64,000 bases of DNA, taken from Pseudophaeobacter sp. GTDB lineage: Bacteria; Pseudomonadota; Alphaproteobacteria; Rhodobacterales; Rhodobacteraceae. A model generated the notes under the pieces. The model did not search any database, was not told the DNA's origin, and saw only the letters and a list, made by a program, of their open reading frames with translations. How positions within the stretch are numbered: position 1 is the stretch's first letter; each line of letters begins with the position of its first letter. The DNA is taken from the NCBI GenBank assembly GCA_027019165.1, contig JALUXC010000025.1:1-64000 (forward strand), read 5' to 3'. Made by a program: the position numbers and the translations under genes. Positions 26,351-34,775 of this stretch are shown piece after piece.

Positions 26351-28252
26351 ATGAAGCATTCAGACAAACAGCGCGCCGCCATGACGACTGCCGGGCTCAA
26401 CCTGATTGCCCAGGCTCTGTCGATCTATGACAGCGACCTGCGTCTGGCCGTCTGCAATCGCCGGTTCAAGGAGATGTTCGCCCTCCCCGACAGGCTGGTC
26501 ACGCCCGGCGCCCGGTTTGACGATACAATCCGCCACATCGCCGAAAGCGGGGAGTATGGCCCTATTGAGGATATCGAGGATTTCGTTCAGGCCCGTGTCG
26601 AACAGGCACTTGCCTTCGTCCCGCATTACCTCGAGCGCACCCGCGCCAATGGACAGGTAATTTCGATCGAAGGAGCCCCGCTGCCCCAGGGCGGCTGGGT
26701 TTCCGTCTACACAGACATCACCCGCACCAAACGGGTCGAGCTTTTGCTCAGGGCCAGGTCCGAAGAAATGTCGGACCGGCTGATCACCCACACCGAGGAG
26801 CTCTCTGCCGCCAACCGCAAGCTGGCCGCCACCAACAGCGCCCTGGAAGAAGCCAAGCGGCAGTTGACCGAGATCGAAGCGCGCACCCGTCTGACCACCG
26901 AAATGATGCCGGCCCATATCGCCCATGTGGACGCTGAGGGCTATTACACGTACACCAACCGGCGTCTGAGTTCCGTCTTTCCAAGCCGCCCCTCCGAGAT
27001 TCTTGGCATGCATATCTCCGAGGCGCTTGGACCCGCCGCCTTTGCCCGGATCGAGCCTCACCTCATGGCGGCCTACAAGGGCAGCAGCCCGGTATTCGAG
27101 TTCACCGAAGAGCACGGAAGCCGACGCATCCGCGTCGCCTTCACCCCCGATAACAGCGGCGGTGTCTTTATCCTGTCGATGGATGTGACCGAAGAAACCC
27201 AGGCCCGCGTTGCCCTGCAACAGGCCCGCCGCCGAGAGATGGCGGCGCAGATGACCTCGGGCCTGGCACATGACTTTTCCAACCTTCTGACCATCATCCT
27301 GGGCATGCAGGGAAAGCTGGCAAAGATGGATCTGCCGCCCGAGGCAGAGGAGCTGATCCAGGGCACCCTATCTGCGGCGCGGCGCGGCGGTAGGCTGCTC
27401 AACCGGATCGGAGAGATGACCGGACAGCGCACCCTGCGCCCGCAGGCAACTGATATGCATGTCCTGCTGAACGAGTTGAAGATCCTCGCCTCGCCGTCGC
27501 TGCCACAGGGGATCGGCCTCAGCATTCTCGACAACATGCCAGACGTGCTGCTTCTTCTGGACGCAGGCAAGCTGCAGGATGCGCTGCTCAATCTCATCCT
27601 CAACGCCCGCGACGCCTGCGGCACCAGCGGACAAATCACCGTCAGCGCCCATAGTGTCGGACAGACCTGGCTTGAGATTTCGGTGACGGACACAGGCCCC
27701 GGTTTTTCGCAAGAGGCGTTGAAACAGGCGCTGAACCCATTCTTTACCACCAAGGGCAGTGAAGGGTCGGGCCTTGGTCTGCCAACGGTCTATGACATGG
27801 CGAAATCCACCGGCGGAGACATGCGGATCGGCAACACCGTGTCAGGAGCAAGCGTCACCCTCCGCCTGCCATATCGACTTGCACCGGATGCCTCGGGCGG
27901 GATCGCGCTGCTGGTTGAGGACAGCGAGAGCCTGCGCGCCACCTTCCGCGACATGCTGATCGATCTTGGCTACTCCGTCATCGAGGCCACCAGTGTGGAC
28001 GAAGCTTCGGCGCTGACGGCGGATATCCCAGATATCGCGCTGGTCCTTTCGGATATCCGCCTGGAAGGAGAGACAACGGGAATCGATCTGGCCGACCGGC
28101 TGGCAGGTTCGCGCCTTCCATGTATCCTGATGACCTCTTTGCCACCGGGTGACGCCTTGCACCGCGCCGCACTGCAACGCGGTCCCGTTCTGCAGAAACC
28201 CTTCACCACCCAGCAGCTTTCGGCGCTGATCAAACCGGAGACCACACCATGA
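26351..28252 (+). CDS. hybrid sensor histidine kinase (PAS-PAS-HisKA-HATPase-REC)
   Basis: A 633-residue cytoplasmic-looking kinase without membrane helices. Order: PAS-like domain (about 20-130), a short coiled coil, a second PAS (about 175-285, AEGYYTYTNRRLSSVFPS), HisKA with phosphorylatable His in SGLAHDFSNLLT (about 306), HATPase (NLILNARDACG, TDTGPGFS, GSGLGLPTVYDM, about 405-510) and a C-terminal receiver with Asp in VLSDIRLEG (about 566) and LQKPFTT. The ATG follows GGGAG. It overlaps its regulator by 4 bp. It is divergent from the Liv/CoA-ligase operon, which it may control; that is inference. The signal is probably cytoplasmic. Confidence 0.93.
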   Translation: MKHSDKQRAAMTTAGLNLIAQALSIYDSDLRLAVCNRRFKEMFALPDRLVTPGARFDDTIRHIAESGEYGPIEDIEDFVQARVEQALAFVPHYLERTRANGQVISIEGAPLPQGGWVSVYTDITRTKRVELLLRARSEEMSDRLITHTEELSAANRKLAATNSALEEAKRQLTEIEARTRLTTEMMPAHIAHVDAEGYYTYTNRRLSSVFPSRPSEILGMHISEALGPAAFARIEPHLMAAYKGSSPVFEFTEEHGSRRIRVAFTPDNSGGVFILSMDVTEETQARVALQQARRREMAAQMTSGLAHDFSNLLTIILGMQGKLAKMDLPPEAEELIQGTLSAARRGGRLLNRIGEMTGQRTLRPQATDMHVLLNELKILASPSLPQGIGLSILDNMPDVLLLLDAGKLQDALLNLILNARDACGTSGQITVSAHSVGQTWLEISVTDTGPGFSQEALKQALNPFFTTKGSEGSGLGLPTVYDMAKSTGGDMRIGNTVSGASVTLRLPYRLAPDASGGIALLVEDSESLRATFRDMLIDLGYSVIEATSVDEASALTADIPDIALVLSDIRLEGETTGIDLADRLAGSRLPCILMTSLPPGDALHRAALQRGPVLQKPFTTQQLSALIKPETTP

Positions 28253-28953
28253 GCGCGCCTCTTGTCACCATTCTCGACGATGAGCCGGAGATCCGCCAGA
28301 TCCTGACCGAAACCTTGGAAGATGCGGGCTTTCGCACACAGAGTTTCTCACGCGCGCGGGAATTCGAAGCCTCTCTGAAACGGGTAACCCCGGATGTCTG
28401 CCTTGTGGACCTGTCGCTGCCCGATACGGATGGCCTGAGCCTGGTGCATCGGCTGGCACTGGAACAAGGCGCAGCGGTGATCATCATCTCAGGACGCGCA
28501 CAGGTGCAGGACCGGGTCACGGGGCTGGAGTTGGGGGCCGATGACTATATCACCAAGCCGTTCGATCCAACCGAGGTGGTGGCACGCATCCGGGCACGTC
28601 TGCGCGGCGGCCCGCGCGCGCAGGTAAGCAGCGGTAACACCGCAAGGTTCTCTGATTGGACCGCGCATTTTGACCGCTATGTCCTGGAAGACAAGGACGG
28701 CTTTGAAACACCCTTTTCCCATGCCGAAGGTGAGGTTCTGAGGCTTTTTCTGGAAAGCCCAAAACGGTTGATTTCCCGCGCGCAGATGCAAGAGGCGCTC
28801 GGCGGAGCGGCAGGAGACAGCTTTGATCGGGCCATGGATGTGCGCGTCTCCCGCCTGCGCACAAAGCTGCGCGAAAACCCCAAGAATCCCCGCCTTATCA
28901 AGACCATATATGGTGCGGGCTATATCTTTCTTGGGGATGTCACCTGGAGCTGA
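28249..28953 (+). CDS. OmpR/PhoB-family response regulator
   Basis: A 234-residue regulator with a receiver domain (acidic pair D10-D11, phospho-acceptor D54 in CLVDLSLPDTDG, conserved Lys in DYITKPFD near 104) and a C-terminal winged-helix DNA-binding domain (VSRLRTKLRENP and IKTIYGAGYIF). Its ATG overlaps the kinase stop (ATGA), so the two are made together as a cognate pair. DNA target unknown. Confidence 0.95.
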   Translation: MSAPLVTILDDEPEIRQILTETLEDAGFRTQSFSRAREFEASLKRVTPDVCLVDLSLPDTDGLSLVHRLALEQGAAVIIISGRAQVQDRVTGLELGADDYITKPFDPTEVVARIRARLRGGPRAQVSSGNTARFSDWTAHFDRYVLEDKDGFETPFSHAEGEVLRLFLESPKRLISRAQMQEALGGAAGDSFDRAMDVRVSRLRTKLRENPKNPRLIKTIYGAGYIFLGDVTWS

Positions 28954-28983
28954 GAGCAGGGTGGCGACACGTCCCCAGGTGCC

Positions 28984-29052
28984 TCTCCCGCCCGTCGACC
29001 GCGCCTCTACGAGCCGCGTCTCCCGTTGGGCCCGGCGCCGCTGACGCGGCGC
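28984..29052 (+). repeat. GC-rich palindromic repeat, copy 2
   Basis: TCTCCCGCCCGT (28984) is followed 41 nt later by GTTGGGCCCGGCGCCGC (29025), the same two-box layout as copy 1. The 31 bases 29022-29052 recur exactly, inverted, at 29145-29175. The hairpin half itself is shorter here (GCGCCGC-TGAC-GCGGCGC). Confidence 0.85.
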
Positions 29053-29144
29053 GGTCTTTGGCCGCAAACCCTTTGGAAAGACGCCGGTTTCAAGAAAAAC
29101 CGCTGAAACGCTGCGCAAAAAACCTTTCGTTTCAATTCGCTCTT

Positions 29145-29212
29145 GCGCCGCGTCAGCGGCGCCGGGCCCAACGGGCGCCGGACTTTCCAAAAGTCCGGCA
29201 ACGGGCGGGAGA
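29145..29212 (-). repeat. GC-rich palindromic repeat, copy 3
   Basis: On the minus strand, TCTCCCGCCCGT (from 29212) precedes GTTGGGCCCGGCGCCGC (from 29172) by 40 nt. Between the boxes is a second perfect hairpin, CCGGACTTT-TGG-AAAGTCCGG. Copies 2 and 3 face each other across 92 bp, downstream of the response regulator and upstream of the WGR gene. The gap between those genes (28954-29268) holds nothing else I can identify. Confidence 0.85.
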
Positions 29213-29268
29213 ACGCCCCTTTTCAATGCCCCCTTGTCGCCGCGAATCAGTCCATCTAGATTCGTCTC

Positions 29269-29520
29269 ATGACCACCTGCCTCCTCTATCGCCGGAACCC
29301 AAAACGACCATCGCGGTTTTATCGGATCGAACTGGCTATGAACCTGTTTTCGGAGGTTTCGGTGGTTCGCGAGTGGGGCGTGTCTGGACGCAATGGGCAG
29401 TCCGTAATCAATATCTACGGCAACCTGCGCGAGGCCTCCGTCGCGGCAGACAAACACCGCAACCGCATGATCAAGCGGGGCTATGACCGGGCCTGTACGG
29501 CTGCGTTTGCGACCAAATAG
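29269..29520 (+). CDS. stand-alone WGR domain protein
   Basis: An 83-residue protein consisting of one WGR domain. It shows the RFYRIELAMNLF first strand, the signature VREWGVSGRNGQ (WGR variant with Val in place of Arg, about residues 34-45), then the helix with KHRNRMIKRGY. WGR domains in PARPs bind nucleic acid; free-standing bacterial versions are of unknown role. No ligase, PARP or repair gene is adjacent. No strong ribosome-binding site is visible before the ATG. Confidence 0.8.
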   Translation: MTTCLLYRRNPKRPSRFYRIELAMNLFSEVSVVREWGVSGRNGQSVINIYGNLREASVAADKHRNRMIKRGYDRACTAAFATK

Positions 29521-29532
29521 ACAGCGGTCAAA

Positions 29533-30726
29533 TCAAAGGGAAAGTGCCGCCTGGGCCAAAACTTCCAACCCCAGGATCAGATCCTCTTCATCGGTATCTT
29601 CGTCAAAGGCATGGCTGATGCCACCAATCGACGGCACAAAGAGCATGCCGCTCGGCACGACATTGGCAACATTGGACGCATCATGAAGGGCGCCCGAGGG
29701 CATCTTGCGCCATTGTCCCGGAGCAAGCTCTTCTGCAGCTGTCTCCAGGGTCTGTTGCATCCTGGCGTCCATAGCCGTCGGATCAATCCCCATCACAGCC
29801 TCAAGATCGACAACGATCCCGAAGTCTCCAGCGATCTCATTGCAGATCTGGCGCAGAATCCTCTCCATGTCCGACAGGCGCTCCTTGTCTGCATCCCGCC
29901 ATTGCAACGTGAAGACGACTTTACCAGGCACGACCGAAGATGCGTTTGGGTGAACATCTACATGGCCGATGGTCCAAACCGTTGTCGGCGTCACGACTTC
30001 TGAGAATCTTTCGTTGAGGCGCGTGTTGAAGGCCGACAATGCTTGAAACGCATCTTTGCGCAGATACATGGGTGTCGTGCCTGCATGATTTTGACGCCCT
30101 GTGAAAGTGATCTGCACGTTGCGAATGCCAACGATATCCGTGACCACGCCAATCCGGTCGCCGGAGGAATCCAGCACCGGACCCTGTTCGATATGCATCT
30201 CAAGGTAACCGCTGAACAGATCATGAGGAACTGAGCGTTCCGCCCCCAGCTTCATTCGCTCACGTGCAGAGCGCAGAGTTTGCCCGCCGCTGTCCAGCAA
30301 CCCATCCGCTTCGGACATTGGCAACCTGCCCGTCCAGACATCCGAGCCCGTAAGAACGCCAAAACGCCCTTCCTCATCCTGAAAACTGACAACCGAGATT
30401 GGAGGGCCGCCCTCTTCCTTGCTGGCACGGGCAATCTCCAGCCCCGCAATGACGCCCAGCGCGCCGTCCAGCCAGCCACCTTCGGGCTGGCTATCGCTGT
30501 GAGACCCGATCAGAAGCGATTTTTCACCGGCCAAACCGAAGAGGTTCCCAAGAGCATCAAAGCGAACCTCAAGTCCCGCCTCCTGCATGCGGCCGGCCAG
30601 CCAGCGACGTGATGCAATTTCCACCGCGCTATACGCCGGTCGCACCACCCCTTTGCCCACGCCAGAAGCCCCAAATGATCGCAAAGTATGCAGGTCGGCC
30701 AAAAAACGCTTGGGACTGATGGTCAT
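29533..30726 (-). CDS. M20-family zinc amidohydrolase (N-carbamoyl-L-amino acid hydrolase / allantoate amidohydrolase type)
   Basis: A 397-residue binuclear metallohydrolase of the hydantoinase/carbamoylase branch. Metal-site motifs are [20 protein letters not shown] (about residue 78), FQDEEGRFG (about 117) and [14 protein letters not shown] (about 180). The start at [12 protein letters not shown] is used, 9 bases after GGAG; a codon-1 ATG six residues upstream is possible. Family members cleave N-carbamoyl amino acids, ureidoglycolate or allantoate. No pyrimidine- or purine-degradation partners are adjacent, so the substrate is open. Confidence 0.88.
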   Translation of the reverse strand: MTISPKRFLADLHTLRSFGASGVGKGVVRPAYSAVEIASRRWLAGRMQEAGLEVRFDALGNLFGLAGEKSLLIGSHSDSQPEGGWLDGALGVIAGLEIARASKEEGGPPISVVSFQDEEGRFGVLTGSDVWTGRLPMSEADGLLDSGGQTLRSARERMKLGAERSVPHDLFSGYLEMHIEQGPVLDSSGDRIGVVTDIVGIRNVQITFTGRQNHAGTTPMYLRKDAFQALSAFNTRLNERFSEVVTPTTVWTIGHVDVHPNASSVVPGKVVFTLQWRDADKERLSDMERILRQICNEIAGDFGIVVDLEAVMGIDPTAMDARMQQTLETAAEELAPGQWRKMPSGALHDASNVANVVPSGMLFVPSIGGISHAFDEDTDEEDLILGLEVLAQAALSL

Positions 30727-30853
30727 CCCGGAGGTCTCCTTCATTTCCGGCTCATCCGTTCTGAATGGCCGTAACGCATTTTGCGTCCTAATTTACACAT
30801 CTCCACAATTCATTAACCTTTTGCAAGCTGCACCTTGTGCCGATTGTTCAACC

Positions 30854-30890
30854 GCCGGGTCTTCCCGGCCCGAAAAAACGGGATATCCCG
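30854..30890. repeat. two short perfect palindromes in a divergent promoter region
   Basis: GCCGGG-TCTT-CCCGGC (30854-30869) and CGGGATATCCCG (30879-30890) lie 70-105 bp before the histidine phosphatase gene. They could be operator half-sites or a small 5' leader structure. Confidence 0.35.
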
Positions 30891-30958
30891 GAAACCTTTC
30901 TTCCATGTCCGGGATCCCTCGCCTAAGAGTCACGGCAAAGCAGAGTGGAGCACCCGTC

Positions 30959-31612
30959 ATGTCTCATATCACCCTGATCCGCCACGGGCAGGCCAACACC
31001 GAGGCGCGCGATGAACACAGTTATGACCGCCTCAGCACTCTCGGCCATCAGCAGGCCGCGTGGCTGGGGGAGTATCTGCGTGCCAGTGGGGCAAGCCACC
31101 CGCGCATTTTCTGCGGCACCCTCACCCGCCATATCGAGACTGCCGCCGGTATGGGGTTCACAGACGAGGTGGTGCAGGATCCACGTCTCAATGAAATGGA
31201 ATATTTTACGCTTGCCCAGGCGATGGAGGCGCAGCACGGGCTTACGATCCCACAAGAACGCGAAGGCTTTATCGCGCATCTGCCGCAGGTCTTGACGGCC
31301 TGGGCTGAAGGCAAGATCGACGATGCCCCGGAAAGCTGGAGCGATTTTGAAACCCGTACCCAAGCGGCCCTGAGTGAAATCGCAGCGGGGGACGGCCCCG
31401 CCCTGGTCGTCACGTCTGGCGGGCTCATTTCCATGGCGATGCGTCAGGCCATGGCGCTGGACATAGGCGGAATGTCCCGTATGGCGCTGGCGATCATGAA
31501 CACATCGATGCACCGGCTGTTCCCGATTGGCGGTCACTGGTCACCGGTACTCTTCAACGCGGTGCCGCACCTTGAGACACCGGACAGGCATTTCGCCCAG
31601 ACCCATTTGTGA
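30959..31612 (+). CDS. histidine phosphatase family protein (phosphoglycerate mutase-like)
   Basis: A 217-residue member of the histidine phosphatase superfamily. The catalytic motif LIRHGQANTEARD is at residues 6-18 (His about 9), and the late motif VTSGGLISMAMRQ (about 155) replaces the more usual VSHGG, so the second catalytic His position reads Ser-Gly here. The ATG at MSHITLIRHG follows GTGGAG. Substrate unknown. It is followed by a GST gene 25 bp downstream. Confidence 0.88.
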   Translation: MSHITLIRHGQANTEARDEHSYDRLSTLGHQQAAWLGEYLRASGASHPRIFCGTLTRHIETAAGMGFTDEVVQDPRLNEMEYFTLAQAMEAQHGLTIPQEREGFIAHLPQVLTAWAEGKIDDAPESWSDFETRTQAALSEIAAGDGPALVVTSGGLISMAMRQAMALDIGGMSRMALAIMNTSMHRLFPIGGHWSPVLFNAVPHLETPDRHFAQTHL

Positions 31613-31637
31613 GCCATTCAAAACAAGAGGATTGAAC

Positions 31638-32252
31638 ATGCAGCTTTGCTATGCGCCCGGCACGATCTCGATTGCAGTCGCTATCGCCCTTGAAGAAGCA
31701 GGCCTCACCTATGAGCCGGTCAAGATCGATATGGCCAATAAGGAACAGACCAAGCCCGCCTATCACCGGATCAACCCCAAGGGCCGCGTCCCCGCGCTGG
31801 TGGTTGGCGATGACATCCTGACCGAGACGGGCGCTTTGCTGGACTATATCGCGGATCTGGCCCCCGAGGCCGCTTTGCGTCCCAAGGATGCGCTGCAACA
31901 AGCCCGCATGCGCGAAGTCATGTACTACCTTGCCTCGACCATGCATGTGAACCACGCTCACAAGATGCGCGGCAGCCGTTGGGCCAACCAACAGTCTTCT
32001 TTTGACGACATGACCGCAAAGGTGCCGGAAACCATGGCCGCTTCCGCCGCCTATATCAGTGAAAACGGTCTCAAAGGCCCCTTTGTTCTGGGAGATAAAA
32101 TCTCCCTTGCGGACTGCTATCTTTTCGTGGTCTGCAACTGGCTTGAAGGAGACGGGGTGTCACTTGCAGATTTCCCCAAGATCCAAGACTTCATGACGGC
32201 GATGGAACAACGCGCCTCGGTTCAGGCGGTGCGCGCAAAATCTATGCTGTGA
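31638..32252 (+). CDS. glutathione S-transferase
   Basis: A 204-residue GST with an N-terminal thioredoxin-like fold (MQLCYAPGTISIAVAIALEEAGL, where C4 and S11 are candidate G-site residues; INPKGRVPALVV with the cis-Pro, and TETGALLDYIADLAP) and an all-helical C-terminal domain from about residue 85. The sequence is closest to the bacterial beta-type pattern. The ATG follows AAGAGG. It sits 26 bp before the saccharopine dehydrogenase gene, on the same strand. Confidence 0.93.
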   Translation: MQLCYAPGTISIAVAIALEEAGLTYEPVKIDMANKEQTKPAYHRINPKGRVPALVVGDDILTETGALLDYIADLAPEAALRPKDALQQARMREVMYYLASTMHVNHAHKMRGSRWANQQSSFDDMTAKVPETMAASAAYISENGLKGPFVLGDKISLADCYLFVVCNWLEGDGVSLADFPKIQDFMTAMEQRASVQAVRAKSML

Positions 32253-32278
32253 CAGATGCGTAAGGGATTGAAAAAGCA

Positions 32279-33331
32279 ATGACTCATCTCTGGGTACGGG
32301 CTGAGCAACGCCCCAATGAGGAACGGGTAGGGCTGACCGCCGAAGGCGCAAAGGCGCTTATCGAAGCCGGGATCAAGGTGACGGTCGAGGAAAGCTCGGT
32401 CCGCGCTCTGCCCTTGCAGGGCTATGTGGATGCAGGCTGCGAGATCGCGCCTGAGAATAGCTGGCCAGAGGCGCCCAGGGACGCGATCATCTTTGGTCTC
32501 AAAGAACTGCCCGAGGATGGCACCCCTCTGCCCCATCGCCACATCATGTTCGGCCATGCCTTCAAGGGCCAGCACTCCGGCAAGGCCCTGCTCGAACGCT
32601 TCCGTAAGGGCGGCGGCACGCTTTACGATCTGGAATACCTGGTTGACGAGAGTGGCCGCCGGGTTGCCGCCTTTGGCTATTGGGCCGGCTATGCGGGCGC
32701 GGCTGTGACGCTGAAATGCTGGGCCGCCCAGCAGCGCGGCGAGACCTGCGGCCCCGTCGGCGTCTACAAGGACAAGGATTCACTGATCGCGGATCTGGCG
32801 GCGGAACTCTACAACGTTGCAAACGCAAGACCCAATGCCATCGTCATCGGCGCTCTTGGACGCGTGGGCACCGGCGCTGCGGACCTCTTGGAGACTATGG
32901 GCGTCGTCGTGACCAAATGGGATATGGCCGAAACGGCACATGGCGGCCCCTTCCCGGAAATCCTTGAGCACGACCTGTTCCTCAACTGCATCTTCGCCCG
33001 CCCCGGCACCCCGGTTTTTGTGCCGCAGTCAGCCCTGACTGAACCGCGCAAGCTGACGGCCATCGGCGATGTCGCCTGCGATCCGGACAGTGATTACAAC
33101 CCGGTGCCGGTTTACAACCGCGCCACCACCTGGGAGGCCCCTGCCCTGCGCGTGGCCGAGAATCCAGTCTTGGACGTGATGGCCATCGACAACCTGCCCT
33201 CAATGCTGCCAGCCGAAAGCTCGGTCGATTACGCCGAGCAGCTGTTGCCCTCACTTCTGACCCTCGGGGATCTGAAGGCGGGCGTCTGGGGTCGGGCCAA
33301 AGCCACCTTTGACGAGCATATGAAAGACTGA
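32279..33331 (+). CDS. saccharopine dehydrogenase (LYS1-like, L-lysine/2-oxoglutarate side)
   Basis: A 350-residue enzyme resembling fungal LYS1 and the alanine-dehydrogenase superfamily. Family motifs include WVRAEQRPNEERVGLT at the N-terminus, FGLKELPEDGTPLPHRH (with the catalytic Lys and His region, about 77-95), HIMFGHAFKGQ and LYDLEYLVDESGRRVAAFG. It should interconvert saccharopine with lysine and 2-oxoglutarate. The start overlaps nothing; an AGGG lies upstream. Its stop overlaps the next ATG by one base, so expression is coupled to the PQ-loop gene and LYS9-like enzyme. Confidence 0.93.
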   Translation: MTHLWVRAEQRPNEERVGLTAEGAKALIEAGIKVTVEESSVRALPLQGYVDAGCEIAPENSWPEAPRDAIIFGLKELPEDGTPLPHRHIMFGHAFKGQHSGKALLERFRKGGGTLYDLEYLVDESGRRVAAFGYWAGYAGAAVTLKCWAAQQRGETCGPVGVYKDKDSLIADLAAELYNVANARPNAIVIGALGRVGTGAADLLETMGVVVTKWDMAETAHGGPFPEILEHDLFLNCIFARPGTPVFVPQSALTEPRKLTAIGDVACDPDSDYNPVPVYNRATTWEAPALRVAENPVLDVMAIDNLPSMLPAESSVDYAEQLLPSLLTLGDLKAGVWGRAKATFDEHMKD

Positions 33332-33579
33332 TGGAGCTCTACATCGGATACCTGGCCGGGGCCATGGGTACGATCTGCTGGATCCCCCAGGCCTGGCGTG
33401 CCTGGACAACCAAGGACACGTCCGGCCTGTCGCTGGCGGCCAATCTGATGTTCCTGCTCACCGTATCGCTCTGGCTGATCTACGGTCTCATGGTCGGCGA
33501 TATGCCATTGATCCTGGCCAACTTCTGCGCGGTACTGATCGTCATCAGCATCGTGGCGGCCAAACTGAAATACAAATAG
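33331..33579 (+). CDS. SemiSWEET/PQ-loop family transporter
   Basis: An 82-residue protein with three membrane helices and the PQ-loop signature CWIPQAWRAW (about residues 16-25), characteristic of SemiSWEET half-transporters that work as dimers. SemiSWEETs move sugars, while eukaryotic PQ-loop relatives (PQLC2, cystinosin) move cationic amino acids or cystine. Its ATG overlaps the upstream saccharopine dehydrogenase stop (TGATG) and it is 12 bp before the second one, so it is an integral member of the lysine operon. Confidence 0.92.
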   Translation: MELYIGYLAGAMGTICWIPQAWRAWTTKDTSGLSLAANLMFLLTVSLWLIYGLMVGDMPLILANFCAVLIVISIVAAKLKYK

Positions 33580-33591
33580 GGAGTGACATTC

Positions 33592-34734
33592 ATGACCATT
33601 CACTGGTGCGGAACCGGCCTGTCGGCCATCCCCGGCCTGCGCCGCCTTCTGGAGGCGGGCCATGACGTTGCGGTCTGGAACCGCACCCCCGAAAAGGCGC
33701 GCGAGGCGGTGGGCGATCTGACCACCAACATTCACGCCTTCTCCATTTCGAACCTCGCCCAGATGCTCAGCCCGGCGGATGTCGTCGTCTCGATGCTGCC
33801 CGGTGACTGGCATGTGGAGCTGGCCGAGCTGGCCATCGAAAAGGGGGCGCATTTCGTCTCCTCCTCCTATATCGCGCCAGAAATGCGCGCGCTGGACGAC
33901 AAGGCCCGCGAGGCCGGTGTGGCGCTGGTGAATGAGGTCGGCCTTGATCCGGGCATCGATCACCTGATGGCCCATGCGCTGGTGCACGACTACAAAGCCT
34001 CCCCGGCCTATGATGCGGGCAACCACATCAGTTTTATCTCCTACTGCGGCGGCATCCCCAAAACGCCGAACCCTTTCCGCTACAAATTCAGCTGGTCGCC
34101 ACTGGGCGTGCTGAAGGCGCTGCGCTCTCCGTCGCGGTCGGTGCGGGACTACTCCGAGCTGCGCGTTGAACGCCCCTGGGATGCGATCAGCAGCTATGAC
34201 GCGCCGCTGCCGACCCCCGAAAGCTTTGAGGTCTATCCCAACCGCGACTCTCTGCCCTTCATGGCGCAATACGAGTTCGAAGAGGCCTGGCCGGTAAAGG
34301 AATTCGTGCGCGGCACCCTGCGCCTGAATGGCTGGTCCGAGGCCTGGGCCGATGTCTTCAAAGAGGTCGAAACCCTCGAAGGCGAAGCAGGCGACGCCCG
34401 CCTCAAGGAAATGTCCGACCAGTTCTGGGATGAAAACGCCTATGACGAGGGCGAACCGGACCGGGTTGTGCTCTGCGTCAGCCTCAAGGCGGAAAAAGAC
34501 GGCGCGGTGGTCTGGCACAAGACCTATGTGATGGACGCCTGGGGCGACGCGCGCGGCACCGCCATGGCCCGCCTTGTGTCCTACCCGGTCAGCTTTGCCA
34601 TCGAGGCGGTGATGAACCGCCAGATCCCGGCGGGCGTGCACGCCGCCCCCAGCGATCCCAAGCTGATCGAAGACTGGATGGGCAAGATCGGCGCCCTGGC
34701 GCAGCACCTTGAGGTGATCAACCACACCGCCTGA
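33592..34734 (+). CDS. saccharopine dehydrogenase family protein (LYS9-like, glutamate-forming side)
   Basis: A 380-residue enzyme of the saccharopine reductase/LYS9 family. It has a Rossmann N-terminus (CGTGLSAIPGLRRLLEAGHD), the conserved NEVGLDPGIDHLMAH (about residue 122) and ISYCGGIPKTPNPFRYKFSWS (about 152-172, key GGIP and N-P). It should split saccharopine to glutamate and aminoadipate semialdehyde. The ATG at 33592 follows GGGAG; a GTG three codons earlier lies on that box. It closes the operon. Confidence 0.92.
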   Translation: MTIHWCGTGLSAIPGLRRLLEAGHDVAVWNRTPEKAREAVGDLTTNIHAFSISNLAQMLSPADVVVSMLPGDWHVELAELAIEKGAHFVSSSYIAPEMRALDDKAREAGVALVNEVGLDPGIDHLMAHALVHDYKASPAYDAGNHISFISYCGGIPKTPNPFRYKFSWSPLGVLKALRSPSRSVRDYSELRVERPWDAISSYDAPLPTPESFEVYPNRDSLPFMAQYEFEEAWPVKEFVRGTLRLNGWSEAWADVFKEVETLEGEAGDARLKEMSDQFWDENAYDEGEPDRVVLCVSLKAEKDGAVVWHKTYVMDAWGDARGTAMARLVSYPVSFAIEAVMNRQIPAGVHAAPSDPKLIEDWMGKIGALAQHLEVINHTA

Positions 34735-34775
34735 TCCGGTCTTTCAGCGATACGAAACAAGACCAGCACCAGTGC

